64,000 bases of DNA from Cellulophaga fucicola (GCF_900119145.1 NZ_FPIY01000001.1:1337498-1401497); one strand, 5' to 3'; shown: positions 45,195 to 54,508, counted from the stretch's first letter. Notes: generated by a model from the sequence alone, not told the origin. Made by a program: numbers and translations.

Positions 45195-46805
45195 ATGAGA
45201 AACTCTATATTATTTAGAACCCTGCTAGCCTTAATTGGAATTTTTAGCATTATTGCTTGTCAAGAAAAAAAAGTAATTATTAATTACCCTACAACTGACT
45301 TAGCAACTGAAAATATAATTCCTATACCGCTAAAAGTAACACCCACCAACAGTGCTTTTGGCTTAGATAAAAATACTGCTATTTACACAACTCAAGATTC
45401 AGATTTTGAAAAAGTTGGTTCTTTTTTATCTAATAAAATAAGTTCTAAAATAGATTTAGACGTTCCGGTTAACACAACCAGTACTACCACCAATAAAATA
45501 ATATACATAAACAAAACAGATAGTTTAGAGTTAGATAATGTAGAGGCATACCAAATGTACATTACGCAAGATTCTATTATTATTAATGCTAAAACAGCTG
45601 CTGGTGCCTTTAGAGGTATACAGACATTAAGACAAATTATACCTGAAGAAAGTAACGATACACTTACAGCACATAAAATGTGGTTGGTACCTACTGGCAA
45701 AATTTTAGATCAACCTAATTTTGAATATAGAGGAGCTATGTTAGATGTTGCTAGACACTTTTTTAGTGTTGGCGATGTAAAAAAGTACTTAGACATTTTA
45801 GCTTATTATAAATTTAACGCCTTGCATTTGCACTTAACAGACGATCAAGGTTGGCGTATAGAGATTAAGTCTTGGCCTAAACTTACAGAAATTGGAGCAA
45901 GTACAGAAGTTGGTGGTGGTCCAGGAGGTTTTTATACACAAGAAGATTATAAAGAAATTGTACGCTACGCTGCAGAAAGACACATAATTATTGTGCCAGA
46001 GGTAGATATGCCAGGACACACTAACGCAGCTACTGTTGCTTACCCACAACTAAATGGCAACGGAAAAACACCAAAGGTATATACAGGGATGCGTGTAGGC
46101 TTTAGTACTTTTGATGCTAATAAAGATATTGTTTACGCTTTTATAGATGATGTTGTAAGAGAAATTTCTGCTATTTCTCCTGGTCCATATTTTCATTTGG
46201 GAGGCGATGAAAGTCACGTTACCAAGAAAAAAGATTTTAAAAAATTTGTTCTAAAGGTTTCTAAAATTGTAGAGAGCCACGGAAAAATTCCAGTTGGATG
46301 GGACGAGATTGCAAATACCGAAATTAGCAGCTCTTCTGTTGCCCAATTCTGGAGTAGTGAAAAAAATGCAACTAGAGCTATTGAAAAAGGAATGAAACTT
46401 ATTCTTTCTCCTGCTAAAAAAGCATACCTAGATATGCAGTATGATACGCTATCTAAACACGGTTTACACTGGGCAACTTATATACCTGTAGACTCTGCTT
46501 ATATATGGACACCAGAAACATTTGTTAAGGGATTACCCAAAGATAAAATATTAGGTATTGAAGCTCCTCTTTGGTCTGAAACTATTAGCAATATTGAAGA
46601 ATTAGAATACTTAGCTTTTCCAAGAATAATTGGTTACTCAGAATTAAACTGGAGTATTAAAGAAAATAGAAATTGGGAAAATTATAAAGTAAGGTTAGCT
46701 AACCAAGCGCCATATCTAGAGCGTATGAATGTAAAATACTACCCAACTAAACTAATAGATTGGAAAATAAGTAAACATACTTATGAAGAAATAAAGAAAA
46801 ATTAG
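45195..46805 (+). CDS. Lipoprotein beta-N-acetylhexosaminidase (GH20)
   Basis: 536 residues. Lipobox SIIAC (Cys22) then a GH20 beta domain (about 35-175) and the catalytic TIM barrel (about 180-510). The catalytic Asp-Glu pair is in FHLGGDESH, and RGAMLDVARHFF, HLTDDQGWR and EVDMPGHT are the usual substrate-binding blocks. It removes terminal GlcNAc or GalNAc, for example from chitin or glycoprotein glycans. Cleavage and anchoring predict an envelope location. It is coupled to the SGNH hydrolase gene. Confidence 0.93.
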   Translation: MRNSILFRTLLALIGIFSIIACQEKKVIINYPTTDLATENIIPIPLKVTPTNSAFGLDKNTAIYTTQDSDFEKVGSFLSNKISSKIDLDVPVNTTSTTTNKIIYINKTDSLELDNVEAYQMYITQDSIIINAKTAAGAFRGIQTLRQIIPEESNDTLTAHKMWLVPTGKILDQPNFEYRGAMLDVARHFFSVGDVKKYLDILAYYKFNALHLHLTDDQGWRIEIKSWPKLTEIGASTEVGGGPGGFYTQEDYKEIVRYAAERHIIIVPEVDMPGHTNAATVAYPQLNGNGKTPKVYTGMRVGFSTFDANKDIVYAFIDDVVREISAISPGPYFHLGGDESHVTKKKDFKKFVLKVSKIVESHGKIPVGWDEIANTEISSSSVAQFWSSEKNATRAIEKGMKLILSPAKKAYLDMQYDTLSKHGLHWATYIPVDSAYIWTPETFVKGLPKDKILGIEAPLWSETISNIEELEYLAFPRIIGYSELNWSIKENRNWENYKVRLANQAPYLERMNVKYYPTKLIDWKISKHTYEEIKKN

Positions 46806-46822
46806 TAGTTTTTTAGTTTAAA

Positions 46823-46862
46823 TTAGGCTTGTTATATTCTTATACAACAAGTCTAATTTTTT
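46823..46862 (+). terminator. Terminator after the GH20 gene
   Basis: Arms TTAGGCTTGTT (46823-46833) and AACAAGTCTAA (46846-46856), one G-T pair, followed by six T. It lies 18 bases after the GH20 stop. Confidence 0.75.
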
Positions 46863-46930
46863 ATACAATAAGCTAGATTTGTAAGAGTTATATTACCATA
46901 TATTATACTAAACAAACTAGATATTAATTT

Positions 46931-47527
46931 ATGCAAAACATTCAATTTCCTGTTACTTTTCAGTTTAAAATATCATCTTTCTCTAATGATTTTACAGCTA
47001 CAGATGCCTCTGGAAAAACAATAGCCTATGTAAAACAAAAGATGTTTAAGTTTAAAGAAGAAATTAAAATTTATAGTGACGAGTCTAAAGCAAAAGTTAA
47101 CTACAGTATAAAGGCTGATAAATGGTTAGATTTTTCTGCAGCTTATGCTTTTAAAGATGAAAACGGTAACGAATTTGGTAAAGTTGCACGTAAAGGGTGG
47201 AGATCTATCTGGAAAGCACATTACAATATTATTGATGAGAACCAAAAACAACAATATAATATAAGTGAAGAAAACCCTTGGGTTAAAGTTTTTGACTCAA
47301 TGTTAGGAGAAATTCCGGTGTTAAGTATGTTTACTGGTTATTTATTTAATCCTTCTTATATAGTAAAAGATAATCAAGGAAAATCTATTATAAAATTAAA
47401 AAAGACAGCTTCATTTTTTGGCAGAAATTTTGAGTTAAGCAAACAAGGAGAAATGGACAGCAATGATGATGACCGAATTATGCTAGGCTTAATGATGATG
47501 ATTTTATTAGAACGTAGAAGAGGTTAA
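46931..47527 (+). CDS. LURP-one-related / phospholipid scramblase-like (tubby-like) protein
   Basis: 198 residues, no signal peptide. The protein is a run of beta strands (FQFKISSFSNDFTATDASGK, IAYVKQKMFKFKEEIKIYSD, YIVKDNQGKSIIKLKK) with the pattern of the LURP-one/YxjI family, whose fold is the tubby C-terminal barrel. A Met-rich helix (MLGLMMMILLERRR) ends it. Function unknown. A TAGATTTG element (46874-46881) matches the -7 consensus, 49 bases before the ATG. Confidence 0.8.
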   Translation: MQNIQFPVTFQFKISSFSNDFTATDASGKTIAYVKQKMFKFKEEIKIYSDESKAKVNYSIKADKWLDFSAAYAFKDENGNEFGKVARKGWRSIWKAHYNIIDENQKQQYNISEENPWVKVFDSMLGEIPVLSMFTGYLFNPSYIVKDNQGKSIIKLKKTASFFGRNFELSKQGEMDSNDDDRIMLGLMMMILLERRRG

Positions 47528-47540
47528 TAAACCTAATAAA

Positions 47541-47563
47541 TAACGCCTTGTTTAGGCAAGGCG
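47541..47563. terminator. Hairpin between the convergent LURP and receiver genes
   Basis: CGCCTTG / CAAGGCG with a six-base loop. Neither side has a strong T-run, so this is at most a weak bidirectional terminator. Confidence 0.5.
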
Positions 47564-47567
47564 CTAT

Positions 47568-47960
47568 TTAATTATCTTTAACACTCAGTAGTATTTTTTG
47601 TATTTTATCATAATTTAAAGGTTTCTCTAAATAATCAATAACATCTACAAAACCTAAGGCTTTTTCTTTATCTAATGGCCTACCTGAAGACGTTACAATA
47701 ATTATAGGAATACCTGTACAATAATTATTATCTTCTTTGTATTCCATAAATTCAAAACCATCCATTATTGGCATATTAATATCCAATATAATTAAATCTG
47801 GTTGATACTGCTTTAAGTAATCAATAGCTTCTTGTCCGTTTTCTACTGCTTTTATATTTGTAAACCCTAGATTACTTAATTTACTAATTGTAATAAAGTT
47901 TGTGACTTCATCATCTTCAACTAATAATATTCTGTATAAGTTGTTAGTATTTTTTTCCAT
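47568..47960 (-). CDS. Stand-alone receiver-domain response regulator
   Basis: 130 residues, receiver only. Asp pair ED16-D17, phosphoacceptor Asp60 in LIILDINMPIMDG, the Thr in IIVTSSG and the Lys in YLEKPL are all present. There is no output domain, so it acts through a protein partner or as a phosphate sink. Its start overlaps the stop of the histidine kinase by one base. Confidence 0.92.
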   Translation of the reverse strand: MEKNTNNLYRILLVEDDEVTNFITISKLSNLGFTNIKAVENGQEAIDYLKQYQPDLIILDINMPIMDGFEFMEYKEDNNYCTGIPIIIVTSSGRPLDKEKALGFVDVIDYLEKPLNYDKIQKILLSVKDN

Positions 47961-49051
47961 TAAAAATATATTTTAAATTGTGTTCCTTTATTAATTTCAC
48001 TTTCTACTATTATATCGCCTCCGTTATTTTTAACAATAGTATAAATAATATAAAGCCCTACTCCTAGACCTTCTACGTGTGTATGCATTCTTTTAAATAA
48101 CCTAAATATTTTATTTGGATCATTACTTGTATCAAAACCTAAACCATTGTCTTTAATTATTAATACTGGCTTATTCTCTTCTATTTTTGTAGATATAGAT
48201 ATTAATGGCTTTCTTCTTGCGTGTTTGTATTTTATGGCGTTAGATATTAAGTTGTGTAAAATACTTTCAAACTGTACTGGGTTGTAGTCTATTGTTGGGT
48301 ATGCGGTAAAATCTTCTTTTATAATTGTTCTGCTTTCTATTATTTTTTCTGAGTGTATAGCTTTTATTTTTTCTACAATTTCTTTAAAGTTTATCTTTTC
48401 TTTTTTTGCTCCTAGATTAGATTTTAATGCAATTACACTATTTAAAGCTTTTAGCTTATCGCACATAAGTTTACCTACATATTTTAGCTTGTCAAAAATT
48501 GGTTTTGCTTCTTCTGTAATTGTATTGCTAGATTCTAGCATCGCAAATAAACTTTGCATATTAGTTAAAGGAGCTCTTAAGTCATGTGCTGCTACATAAG
48601 AGAACTCTTCTAACTCTTGATTTTTACTTTTTAAATTTTCATTTACTGCCTCTAAGCTATTCTGAGTTGCCTTAAGTTGCTCTATACTGCTCATTAGGCT
48701 ACTTACATCTAAAGTGGTAATACCTAACCCATCACCAATTTTAAAAGCTCTAATTATAAATTTAAAGGTTTTAGTTTCTGTATAAAAAGAAACTTCATCT
48801 AAACTTATTGACTCCCCAGTTTCTATTACCTTTTGATAAGTTTTTAACCTCTCTGTCCCTTTTAAATGAGGAAAAGCATCTAAGAGAGACTTTCCAATAA
48901 AATCACATTTATTAATATTTAATGTTGTGGTTGCAGCTTTATTCATATCCACAAAAATTAAATTTTTATCTAGGATAACAAATGGCGAATGTGCCATATC
49001 AAAAAAAACTCCTCTTAACTCATTGTCTACATTCATAGGTTTAGCACTCAT
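47960..49051 (-). CDS. Soluble PAS-containing sensor histidine kinase
   Basis: 363 residues without membrane segments. PAS domain (about 10-115), coiled coil (about 120-150), HisKA with phosphoacceptor His156 in SYVAAHDLRAPL, and HATPase with NLISNAIKYK (N box), IKDNGLGFD (G1) and VEGLGVGLYI (G2). The H box resembles phytochrome-type kinases. It senses a cytoplasmic signal, cofactor unknown, and phosphorylates the adjacent receiver. The pair is a complete two-gene unit. Confidence 0.92.
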   Translation of the reverse strand: MSAKPMNVDNELRGVFFDMAHSPFVILDKNLIFVDMNKAATTTLNINKCDFIGKSLLDAFPHLKGTERLKTYQKVIETGESISLDEVSFYTETKTFKFIIRAFKIGDGLGITTLDVSSLMSSIEQLKATQNSLEAVNENLKSKNQELEEFSYVAAHDLRAPLTNMQSLFAMLESSNTITEEAKPIFDKLKYVGKLMCDKLKALNSVIALKSNLGAKKEKINFKEIVEKIKAIHSEKIIESRTIIKEDFTAYPTIDYNPVQFESILHNLISNAIKYKHARRKPLISISTKIEENKPVLIIKDNGLGFDTSNDPNKIFRLFKRMHTHVEGLGVGLYIIYTIVKNNGGDIIVESEINKGTQFKIYF

Positions 49052-49186
49052 ACTACTTTTTTTTTAATTTGGGGTTAAAACTGTATTACACCGCTAAATT
49101 CTAGATTTTATTTTATAAAGCTTTTTGTTTCTCCTTAGAAGCTCTATATCTATAGACCAATGACTTACTAATATAGGTAAACAAAA

Positions 49187-49214
49187 AAGGGTTGCATATA
49201 ATATGCAACCCTTT
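49187..49214 (-). terminator. Terminator after the DUF5606 gene
   Basis: AAAGGGTTGCATAT / ATATGCAACCCTTT inverted repeat; on the minus strand it is followed by TTTTTTGTTT. It lies 21 bases after the DUF5606 stop. Confidence 0.85.
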
Positions 49215-49234
49215 ACTATTTTAAAAAAGAAAAT

Positions 49235-49678
49235 TTATTTCTCTGTAGACTCTTCTTCTGCCTTTACTTCTTCTTTAGTTTCTTCAGGAGCAGTAAAGTC
49301 TGTAATACCGTGATCATGTAATAAGTTATACCATTGTATCACTTTCTTAATATCACTAGCATATACTCTATCTTCATCATAGTTAGGTAATACTTCAAAA
49401 AAGTATTCTTCTAGCTTTAATTTATCATCTTTATGCTTAACAGCAGTTTTTTCTCCGCTTTCTTTTTCTTGTATTTTACTAAAAACTTCTCTTAAAGGAA
49501 CTTCCTCCTCTAATGTATAAATCGCAATTTCTGATAAAACACTAACATTAGTACGCATATTAACTGTGCTTCTCTTACCATCTATTAAAGATTCTGCAAC
49601 AAACCCTGTACGTGTTTGTGTTACTAATTTGTGTAATCCTGGTTTACCAGCAATTGATAAAATTTTATCTAAACTCAT
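49235..49678 (-). CDS. DUF5606 protein
   Basis: 147 residues. SIAGKPGLHKLVTQTRTGFV and RSTVNMRTNVSVLSEIAIYT are the DUF5606 core, followed by a helical region and an acidic tail (KEEVKAEEESTEK). Known only from Bacteroidota; function unknown. It lies downstream of def and ruvX on the same strand in the order ruvX-def-DUF5606. Confidence 0.88.
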   Translation of the reverse strand: MSLDKILSIAGKPGLHKLVTQTRTGFVAESLIDGKRSTVNMRTNVSVLSEIAIYTLEEEVPLREVFSKIQEKESGEKTAVKHKDDKLKLEEYFFEVLPNYDEDRVYASDIKKVIQWYNLLHDHGITDFTAPEETKEEVKAEEESTEK

Positions 49679-49736
49679 ATTCTATTTTATAAATCTTTTA
49701 CAAATATTACATTTTTTAAACCGATAAAAAAGGAAT

Positions 49737-50327
49737 CTATCTTCCTTTTTTCATTTCCGGAAAACGCATTCTATATTCTACTCTTATTTTCCCTTTAGAT
49801 ATATTACCTAACTTATTCTTTAACAAGCGTTTCTTTAATGAAGATAACTTGTCTGTAAACAACACACCTTCAATATGGTCATATTCGTGCTGTATAACTC
49901 TAGCCAATAAACCATCATATTCTTCTGTGTGTTCCTTAAAATTCTCATCTAGGTAGGTAATTTTTATATTCTCTTTTCTAGATACATCTTCTCTAATGTC
50001 TGGGATACTTAAACAGCCTTCGTTAAAAGTCCATTCCTCACCAGTTTCATCAGTTATTTTAGCATTAATAAACACTTTTTTAAATCCGTCTAATGCTTTT
50101 TGTTCTTCTTCAGATAAATCTTCATCATCAGAAAAAGGAGTTGTGTCTACTAAAAAGATACGAACTGGCAAACCAATTTGCGGCGCAGCTAAACCTACCC
50201 CACTTGCATTATACATAGTCTCCCACATATTATCTATAAGTTCTTTTAACTTAGGATGATCTTGGTTTATATCTTTTGCTTTTTTTCTTAGCACAGGGTC
50301 TCCGTATGCTGTAATTGGTAAAATCAT
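49737..50327 (-). CDS. def: Peptide deformylase
   Basis: 196 residues. The three motifs are complete: GVGLAAPQ (43-50), NEGCLS with metal Cys105 and QHEYDH with His147, Glu148 and His151. It removes the formyl group of nascent peptides; iron or zinc is the cofactor. A short insertion of acidic residues (DTTPFSDDEDLSEEE) is usual for Bacteroidota. It lies 47 bases downstream of ruvX. Confidence 0.96.
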   Translation of the reverse strand: MILPITAYGDPVLRKKAKDINQDHPKLKELIDNMWETMYNASGVGLAAPQIGLPVRIFLVDTTPFSDDEDLSEEEQKALDGFKKVFINAKITDETGEEWTFNEGCLSIPDIREDVSRKENIKITYLDENFKEHTEEYDGLLARVIQHEYDHIEGVLFTDKLSSLKKRLLKNKLGNISKGKIRVEYRMRFPEMKKGR

Positions 50328-50374
50328 ATTAATACTTAATTTTTTAAAATTGTTTTATGAAAACAATTAAAATT

Positions 50375-50785
50375 TTAATTTCTACTTAAATAAGATTGTA
50401 AAATAATTGTAGCACTAATCTCATCTACAAGTGCTTTATTTCTGCGTTGCCTTTTATTTAGCCCACTATCTATCATAGTTTTAAATGCCATTTTAGAGGT
50501 AAAACGCTCATCTTCTCTTTCTATAGGCATATTAGGAAAAATAGTTTTAAGTTTTGCCAAAAAAGGTATAATTAACACTTCTGACTCAGAAGCTGTGTTA
50601 TCCATTTGTTTAGGCTCCCCCACTATAATCTTATCTACTTTTTCTTTAGCTATATAGTCTTTTAAAAACAATATAAGTTCCTTAGTATTAACAGTGGTTA
50701 ATCCAGATGCTATAATTTGCATTTCATCTGTTACTGCAATACCCGTACGTACTTTTCCAAAATCTAATGCTAGTATTCTACCCAA
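50375..50785 (-). CDS. ruvX: Holliday junction resolvase-like RuvX/YqgF
   Basis: 136 residues. RILALDFGKVRTGIAV at the start, VGEPKQMDN in the middle and the Asp-Glu pair in LVDEISATIILQSYL at the end give the RNase H fold metal site. YqgF processes pre-16S rRNA ends and was named as a resolvase. It begins the ruvX-def-DUF5606 run. Confidence 0.92.
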   Translation of the reverse strand: MGRILALDFGKVRTGIAVTDEMQIIASGLTTVNTKELILFLKDYIAKEKVDKIIVGEPKQMDNTASESEVLIIPFLAKLKTIFPNMPIEREDERFTSKMAFKTMIDSGLNKRQRRNKALVDEISATIILQSYLSRN

Positions 50786-50859
50786 ATTGTTTTTTTGACA
50801 AAAATAATATATAAATTGTTATATGTTTACATTTGATTAAATTATTAAGTCTCACCTAT

Positions 50860-50867
50860 TATCTTTG
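50860..50867 (+). promoter_or_regulatory. Candidate -7 element of the dapD promoter
   Basis: TATCTTTG matches TAnnTTTG and predicts a start near 50874, about 14 bases before the dapD ATG. TTTG at 50832-50835 lies 24 bases upstream, slightly wider than usual. Confidence 0.5.
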
Positions 50868-50887
50868 CTAAAATTGATTTTACAAAA

Positions 50888-51703
50888 ATGACAGAATTAC
50901 AGAAAACTATAGAAGCTGCTTGGGATAACCGAGATTTATTAAAAGAAACAGCTACACAAGACGCTATTAGAGAAGTAATTGACCTAATAGACAACGGAAA
51001 ACTAAGATGTGCCGAACCTATTGGTGATGATTGGCAAATTAATGAATGGGTAAAAAAAGCTGTTGTGCTTTATTTCCCTATTCAGAAAATGGAAACATTA
51101 GAAGCTGGTATTTTTGAATATCACGATAAAATGCCTTTAAAAAGAGGTTATAAAGAAAAAGGAATTCGTGTAGTTCCAAATGCAGTTGCAAGACACGGGG
51201 CTTACATTTCTCCTGGTACTATTTTAATGCCTAGTTACGTAAACATTGGTGCTTATGTAGACGAAGGTACAATGGTAGATACTTGGGCTACTGTTGGTAG
51301 TTGTGCACAAATTGGAAAAAATGTACACCTTAGTGGTGGTGTCGGTATTGGTGGTGTTTTAGAACCTTTACAAGCATCCCCTGTAATTATAGAAGATGGT
51401 GCTTTTATTGGCTCTAGATGTATAGTTGTAGAAGGTGTAAGAGTAGAAAAAGAAGCTGTTTTAGGCGCTAACGTAGTATTAACTATGAGTACTAAAATTA
51501 TAGATGTTACTGGTGATACTCCAATAGAAATGAAAGGTAGAGTACCTGCACGTTCTGTAGTTATACCTGGTAGCTATACCAAAAAATTTGCTGCAGGTGA
51601 ATACAACGTTCCTTGTGCATTAATTATAGGCAAGCGAAAAGAGAGCACAAATAAAAAGACTTCTTTAAACGATGCTTTGCGTGAGTATGATGTTGCTGTT
51701 TAA
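50888..51703 (+). CDS. dapD: 2,3,4,5-tetrahydropyridine-2,6-dicarboxylate N-succinyltransferase
   Basis: 271 residues. N-terminal helical domain (about 1-95), then a left-handed parallel beta helix of hexapeptide repeats (GAYISPGTILMPSYVNIGAYVDEG, VHLSGGVGIGGVLEPLQA) and a C-terminal strand. It transfers succinyl from succinyl-CoA in the diaminopimelate-lysine route. The start ATG gives MTELQKTIEAAWDNR. It stands alone between divergent ruvX and a terminator. Confidence 0.96.
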   Translation: MTELQKTIEAAWDNRDLLKETATQDAIREVIDLIDNGKLRCAEPIGDDWQINEWVKKAVVLYFPIQKMETLEAGIFEYHDKMPLKRGYKEKGIRVVPNAVARHGAYISPGTILMPSYVNIGAYVDEGTMVDTWATVGSCAQIGKNVHLSGGVGIGGVLEPLQASPVIIEDGAFIGSRCIVVEGVRVEKEAVLGANVVLTMSTKIIDVTGDTPIEMKGRVPARSVVIPGSYTKKFAAGEYNVPCALIIGKRKESTNKKTSLNDALREYDVAV

Positions 51704-51723
51704 AACTTCTAAATAGAATGTAA

Positions 51724-51759
51724 ACAAAAAGCCCACAATTGTAATTGTGGGCTTTTTGT
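51724..51759 (+). terminator. Bidirectional terminator after dapD
   Basis: ACAAAAAGCCCACAATT / AATTGTGGGCTTTTTGT with a two-base loop, a long perfect stem between dapD and the convergent GT2 gene. Confidence 0.9.
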
Positions 51760-51773
51760 CTTATACCAATAAG

Positions 51774-52595
51774 TTACTCTTTTCTAATTCCAAAATTAGT
51801 TGTCTTGTGTTTTAAAGTACGAGTTTCTTTTCTAATATCATTATTTATTTTCCAACTTTCCTTATTGGCATAACCTCTAGGGTGGTCCAAATGTATAACA
51901 ATTGCACTGTACCTAATTTGCTTAGTTTTTATACCTAAATTTACTAGCCGCTCTCCTAATTCTCTATCTTGTCCACCATATTGCATACGCTCATCAAAAC
52001 CATTAACTGCTAAAATATCTTTTTTCCAACCTGAAGAATTGTGTCCGTTCCAGGTAGCTTTGGTAGTTGTAACTGTATTTAAAAATTTAGCTCCAAAATC
52101 AGTAAACCTTAATTTATTATTTTTAAAAGATTTTTTTAGCCCATGTTCTTTTAACCATAAAATAGAAAAACAAATATTTGTCTCTATATCTTCTTTAGAA
52201 ATTAATTCTGATATATTCATAGGAAGCTTAAAATAGCCTCCAGATAAAAAATAACCTTCCTCTTTATACTTATTGTGAATTTCTACAAAGTCCTTTCTTG
52301 GTATACAATCACCATCAGACATTATAATATATGGAGCTCTAGTTTCTACAATTGCTTTATTTAATATTTGAGATTTTTGAAACCCGTTATCTTTATGCCA
52401 AACGTGAGTTATACTATAATTTACAACTTTCTTTAATTCTTCTATAACAGCTTTAGTCTCTTCTCTAGATCCGTCATCAGCTATAACTACTTCAAAGTTA
52501 CTTATTGATTGTGTATTATATCCCCAAAGTACTTTTTTTAACCACTCTACAGAATTGTATGTACTTATTATAACGGAAATGTCTGGTGTTTTCAT
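51774..52595 (-). CDS. Glycosyltransferase family 2 with galactosyltransferase-like C-terminal region
   Basis: 273 residues. GT-A start VIISTYNSVEWLKKVLWGYN, VIADDGSREET, the metal motif MSDGDCIPRKD, and a C-terminal WNGHNSSGWKKDILAVNGFDE that is typical of the Glyco_transf_7C region. No membrane segment. It faces the surface-glycan genes across a divergent promoter region of 80 bases. Donor and acceptor unknown. Confidence 0.88.
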   Translation of the reverse strand: MKTPDISVIISTYNSVEWLKKVLWGYNTQSISNFEVVIADDGSREETKAVIEELKKVVNYSITHVWHKDNGFQKSQILNKAIVETRAPYIIMSDGDCIPRKDFVEIHNKYKEEGYFLSGGYFKLPMNISELISKEDIETNICFSILWLKEHGLKKSFKNNKLRFTDFGAKFLNTVTTTKATWNGHNSSGWKKDILAVNGFDERMQYGGQDRELGERLVNLGIKTKQIRYSAIVIHLDHPRGYANKESWKINNDIRKETRTLKHKTTNFGIRKE

Positions 52596-52675
52596 ATAAA
52601 ATTAAAAATGATAACAAAAGTACTAAGGATTATTTTAATAATCTTTACTTTTGAAAAACAATACTAAATAGAAAA

Positions 52676-53533
52676 ATGATATTCAGAAAAATTTGGGTAA
52701 AACTCGTTAAGACATTTAAATTTTTACCACAAAAATTTTATGTTAAGCATTACTATGAGTATTATACAGGCAAAAAATTAGATTACAACAACCCAGTAGA
52801 ATTTAATCAAAAATTATCATGGTACAAAGTATTTTACAGAAATCCTCTGTTACCAAAATTAGTAGATAAATACGCTGTAAGAGAATTTGTAGAAGAAAAA
52901 ATAGGCGAACAATACTTAAACAACTGTATAGGACTTTATAATTCCCCAAAAGAAATTGACTGGGAAAAATTGCCGGAAAAATTTGTTATTAAAGGTGTTC
53001 ACGGATGTAATTTTAATTTGGTTGTAACAGATAAATCTAAAGTAAATAAAACCAAAGCTAACTTAAAAATGTATAAATGGTTAAACAAAAACCAATACTA
53101 TAGAGGAGGACTAGAATGGGCCTATAAAAATGTAAAACCAAGGTTAATTATTGAACAGTTTATGCAAGATGAAATAACCAATGATTTAATAGATTATAAG
53201 TTTTATTGTTTTGACGGTGAACCAAAATTTTTAATTGCTCAGTCTGATACTTTAGGAAAATATTTTTACAGTTTAAATTGGGAGGAAATGCCATTTGGTT
53301 GGAAGAAAAAAGACCCAAATAAAATTAATAAGCCCACTAATTTTAACGAACTTATTGATTTGTCCAAAAAACTGTCTGAAGGATTTCCTTTTGTTAGAGT
53401 TGATTTTTATTCTGTAAATGGTTCATCTGTTTTTGGAGAAATGACCTTTTACCCTACAGATGCACGCAAAGAATTTTATCCGGATGAATACAATAAAATT
53501 GTTGGAGATTACTTAAAACTACCATTAGTTTAA
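52676..53533 (+). CDS. ATP-grasp TupA-like protein
   Basis: 285 residues. KLSWYKVFYRNPLLPKLVDKYAVREFV, KFVIKGVHGCNFNLVV, DYKFYCFDGEPKFLIAQSD and FVRVDFYSVNG are the conserved runs of the TupA-like ATP-grasp family. TupA adds polyglutamate/glucuronate in teichuronopeptide synthesis in Bacillus; family members lie in polysaccharide clusters and would ligate an amine or acid to a glycan (known of family). A -7-like TACTTTTG lies at 52646-52653. First gene of the rightward glycan group. Confidence 0.82.
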   Translation: MIFRKIWVKLVKTFKFLPQKFYVKHYYEYYTGKKLDYNNPVEFNQKLSWYKVFYRNPLLPKLVDKYAVREFVEEKIGEQYLNNCIGLYNSPKEIDWEKLPEKFVIKGVHGCNFNLVVTDKSKVNKTKANLKMYKWLNKNQYYRGGLEWAYKNVKPRLIIEQFMQDEITNDLIDYKFYCFDGEPKFLIAQSDTLGKYFYSLNWEEMPFGWKKKDPNKINKPTNFNELIDLSKKLSEGFPFVRVDFYSVNGSSVFGEMTFYPTDARKEFYPDEYNKIVGDYLKLPLV

Positions 53534-53573
53534 ATTTAAATTATTCTAATAATCTTACTTAACCAAAATATAA

Positions 53574-54410
53574 ATGAAAGTATTTAAAGAGTTACCCTAT
53601 TCTATATGTTATACTTGCAAGTATAGATTAAAATCACAAAAAAACTTAATACAACATAAAGATAGCATCCCTGTAATAGTCTCTTTAACTTCTATACCAA
53701 CTAGGTTAAATAATTTAGATTTGGTTATAAAAAGTATTTTAAATCAGACAGTGTTACCAGAAAAAATAATTTTATGGTTAAATGATTCATTAAAAAATAA
53801 TTTACCAAAAAAACTTATTAAGTTAGAGTCTAACATATTTCAAATTAAATATTCTAAATTAACTTGCTCTCACAGAAAACTAATACACACTTTAGAAGAA
53901 AACCCCTCTTCTATAATTGTAACTTGTGATGATGACCAAATGTATCGTAACAATTGGTTAGAGTTACTATACCAAGAACACTTAAAACATAAAAATTGTA
54001 TTATTGCTCATAGAGCTACGCAAATAAAAATGAATGAAAATGGCAGCTACTTGCCATTTATTAAGTGGAGAACTCGAGAAGAAACTAATTTACATAACCC
54101 TTACTTGCCTATAGGATCTTGGGGAGTATTATACCCTCCTAACTCTATGCCAAGTGTAATATTTAATAAAGATTTATTTTTAAAACTAACACCTAAAGCA
54201 GATGACTTATGGTTTAAAGGAATGTCTTTATTAAATAACACAATAACTAAAGAAACTAGTGTTAAGCCTAAACTACCCATACCAATTATGGGAAGTCAAA
54301 AAGTTTCTCTTAAAGAAGAAAATGTTAAAAAGAAAAAAAACGAGACTCAGTGGCAAGCGTTATCTGACCATTTTGACTTAGTGTCCATTTTAAAAAAACA
54401 AAAAAAGTAA
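53574..54410 (+). CDS. Putative glycosyltransferase (GT-A-like)
   Basis: 278 residues. IPVIVSLTSIPTRLNNLDLVI, LPEKIILWLND and the acidic motif VTCDDDQMYRNNWLELLYQEH give a GT-A-like fold with a DDD metal site, plus GSWGVLYPPNSMPSVIFN. It is not a standard GT2 sequence. Homologues as I recall are found next to TupA-like ATP-grasp proteins, as here (40 bases downstream). The C-terminus is Lys-rich. Function is inferred from fold and place. Confidence 0.7.
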   Translation: MKVFKELPYSICYTCKYRLKSQKNLIQHKDSIPVIVSLTSIPTRLNNLDLVIKSILNQTVLPEKIILWLNDSLKNNLPKKLIKLESNIFQIKYSKLTCSHRKLIHTLEENPSSIIVTCDDDQMYRNNWLELLYQEHLKHKNCIIAHRATQIKMNENGSYLPFIKWRTREETNLHNPYLPIGSWGVLYPPNSMPSVIFNKDLFLKLTPKADDLWFKGMSLLNNTITKETSVKPKLPIPIMGSQKVSLKEENVKKKKNETQWQALSDHFDLVSILKKQKK

Positions 54411-54472
54411 GTTATTTCTGAAAAAAAACAGAAAAAACTTAACAATCTAAATAAAATAATTTATGTTGCTAA

Positions 54473-54508
54473 CTTATTTAAGTTTTATGCATCTATTACT
54501 TAAATAAG
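54473..54508. repeat. AT-rich inverted repeat upstream of the nucleotidyltransferase gene
   Basis: Perfect 11-base arms CTTATTTAAGT (54473-54483) and ACTTAAATAAG (54498-54508) with a 14-base loop, 38 bases before the ATG at 54547. It lacks GC, so it is not a good terminator; it may be an operator or weak pause site. Confidence 0.4.
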
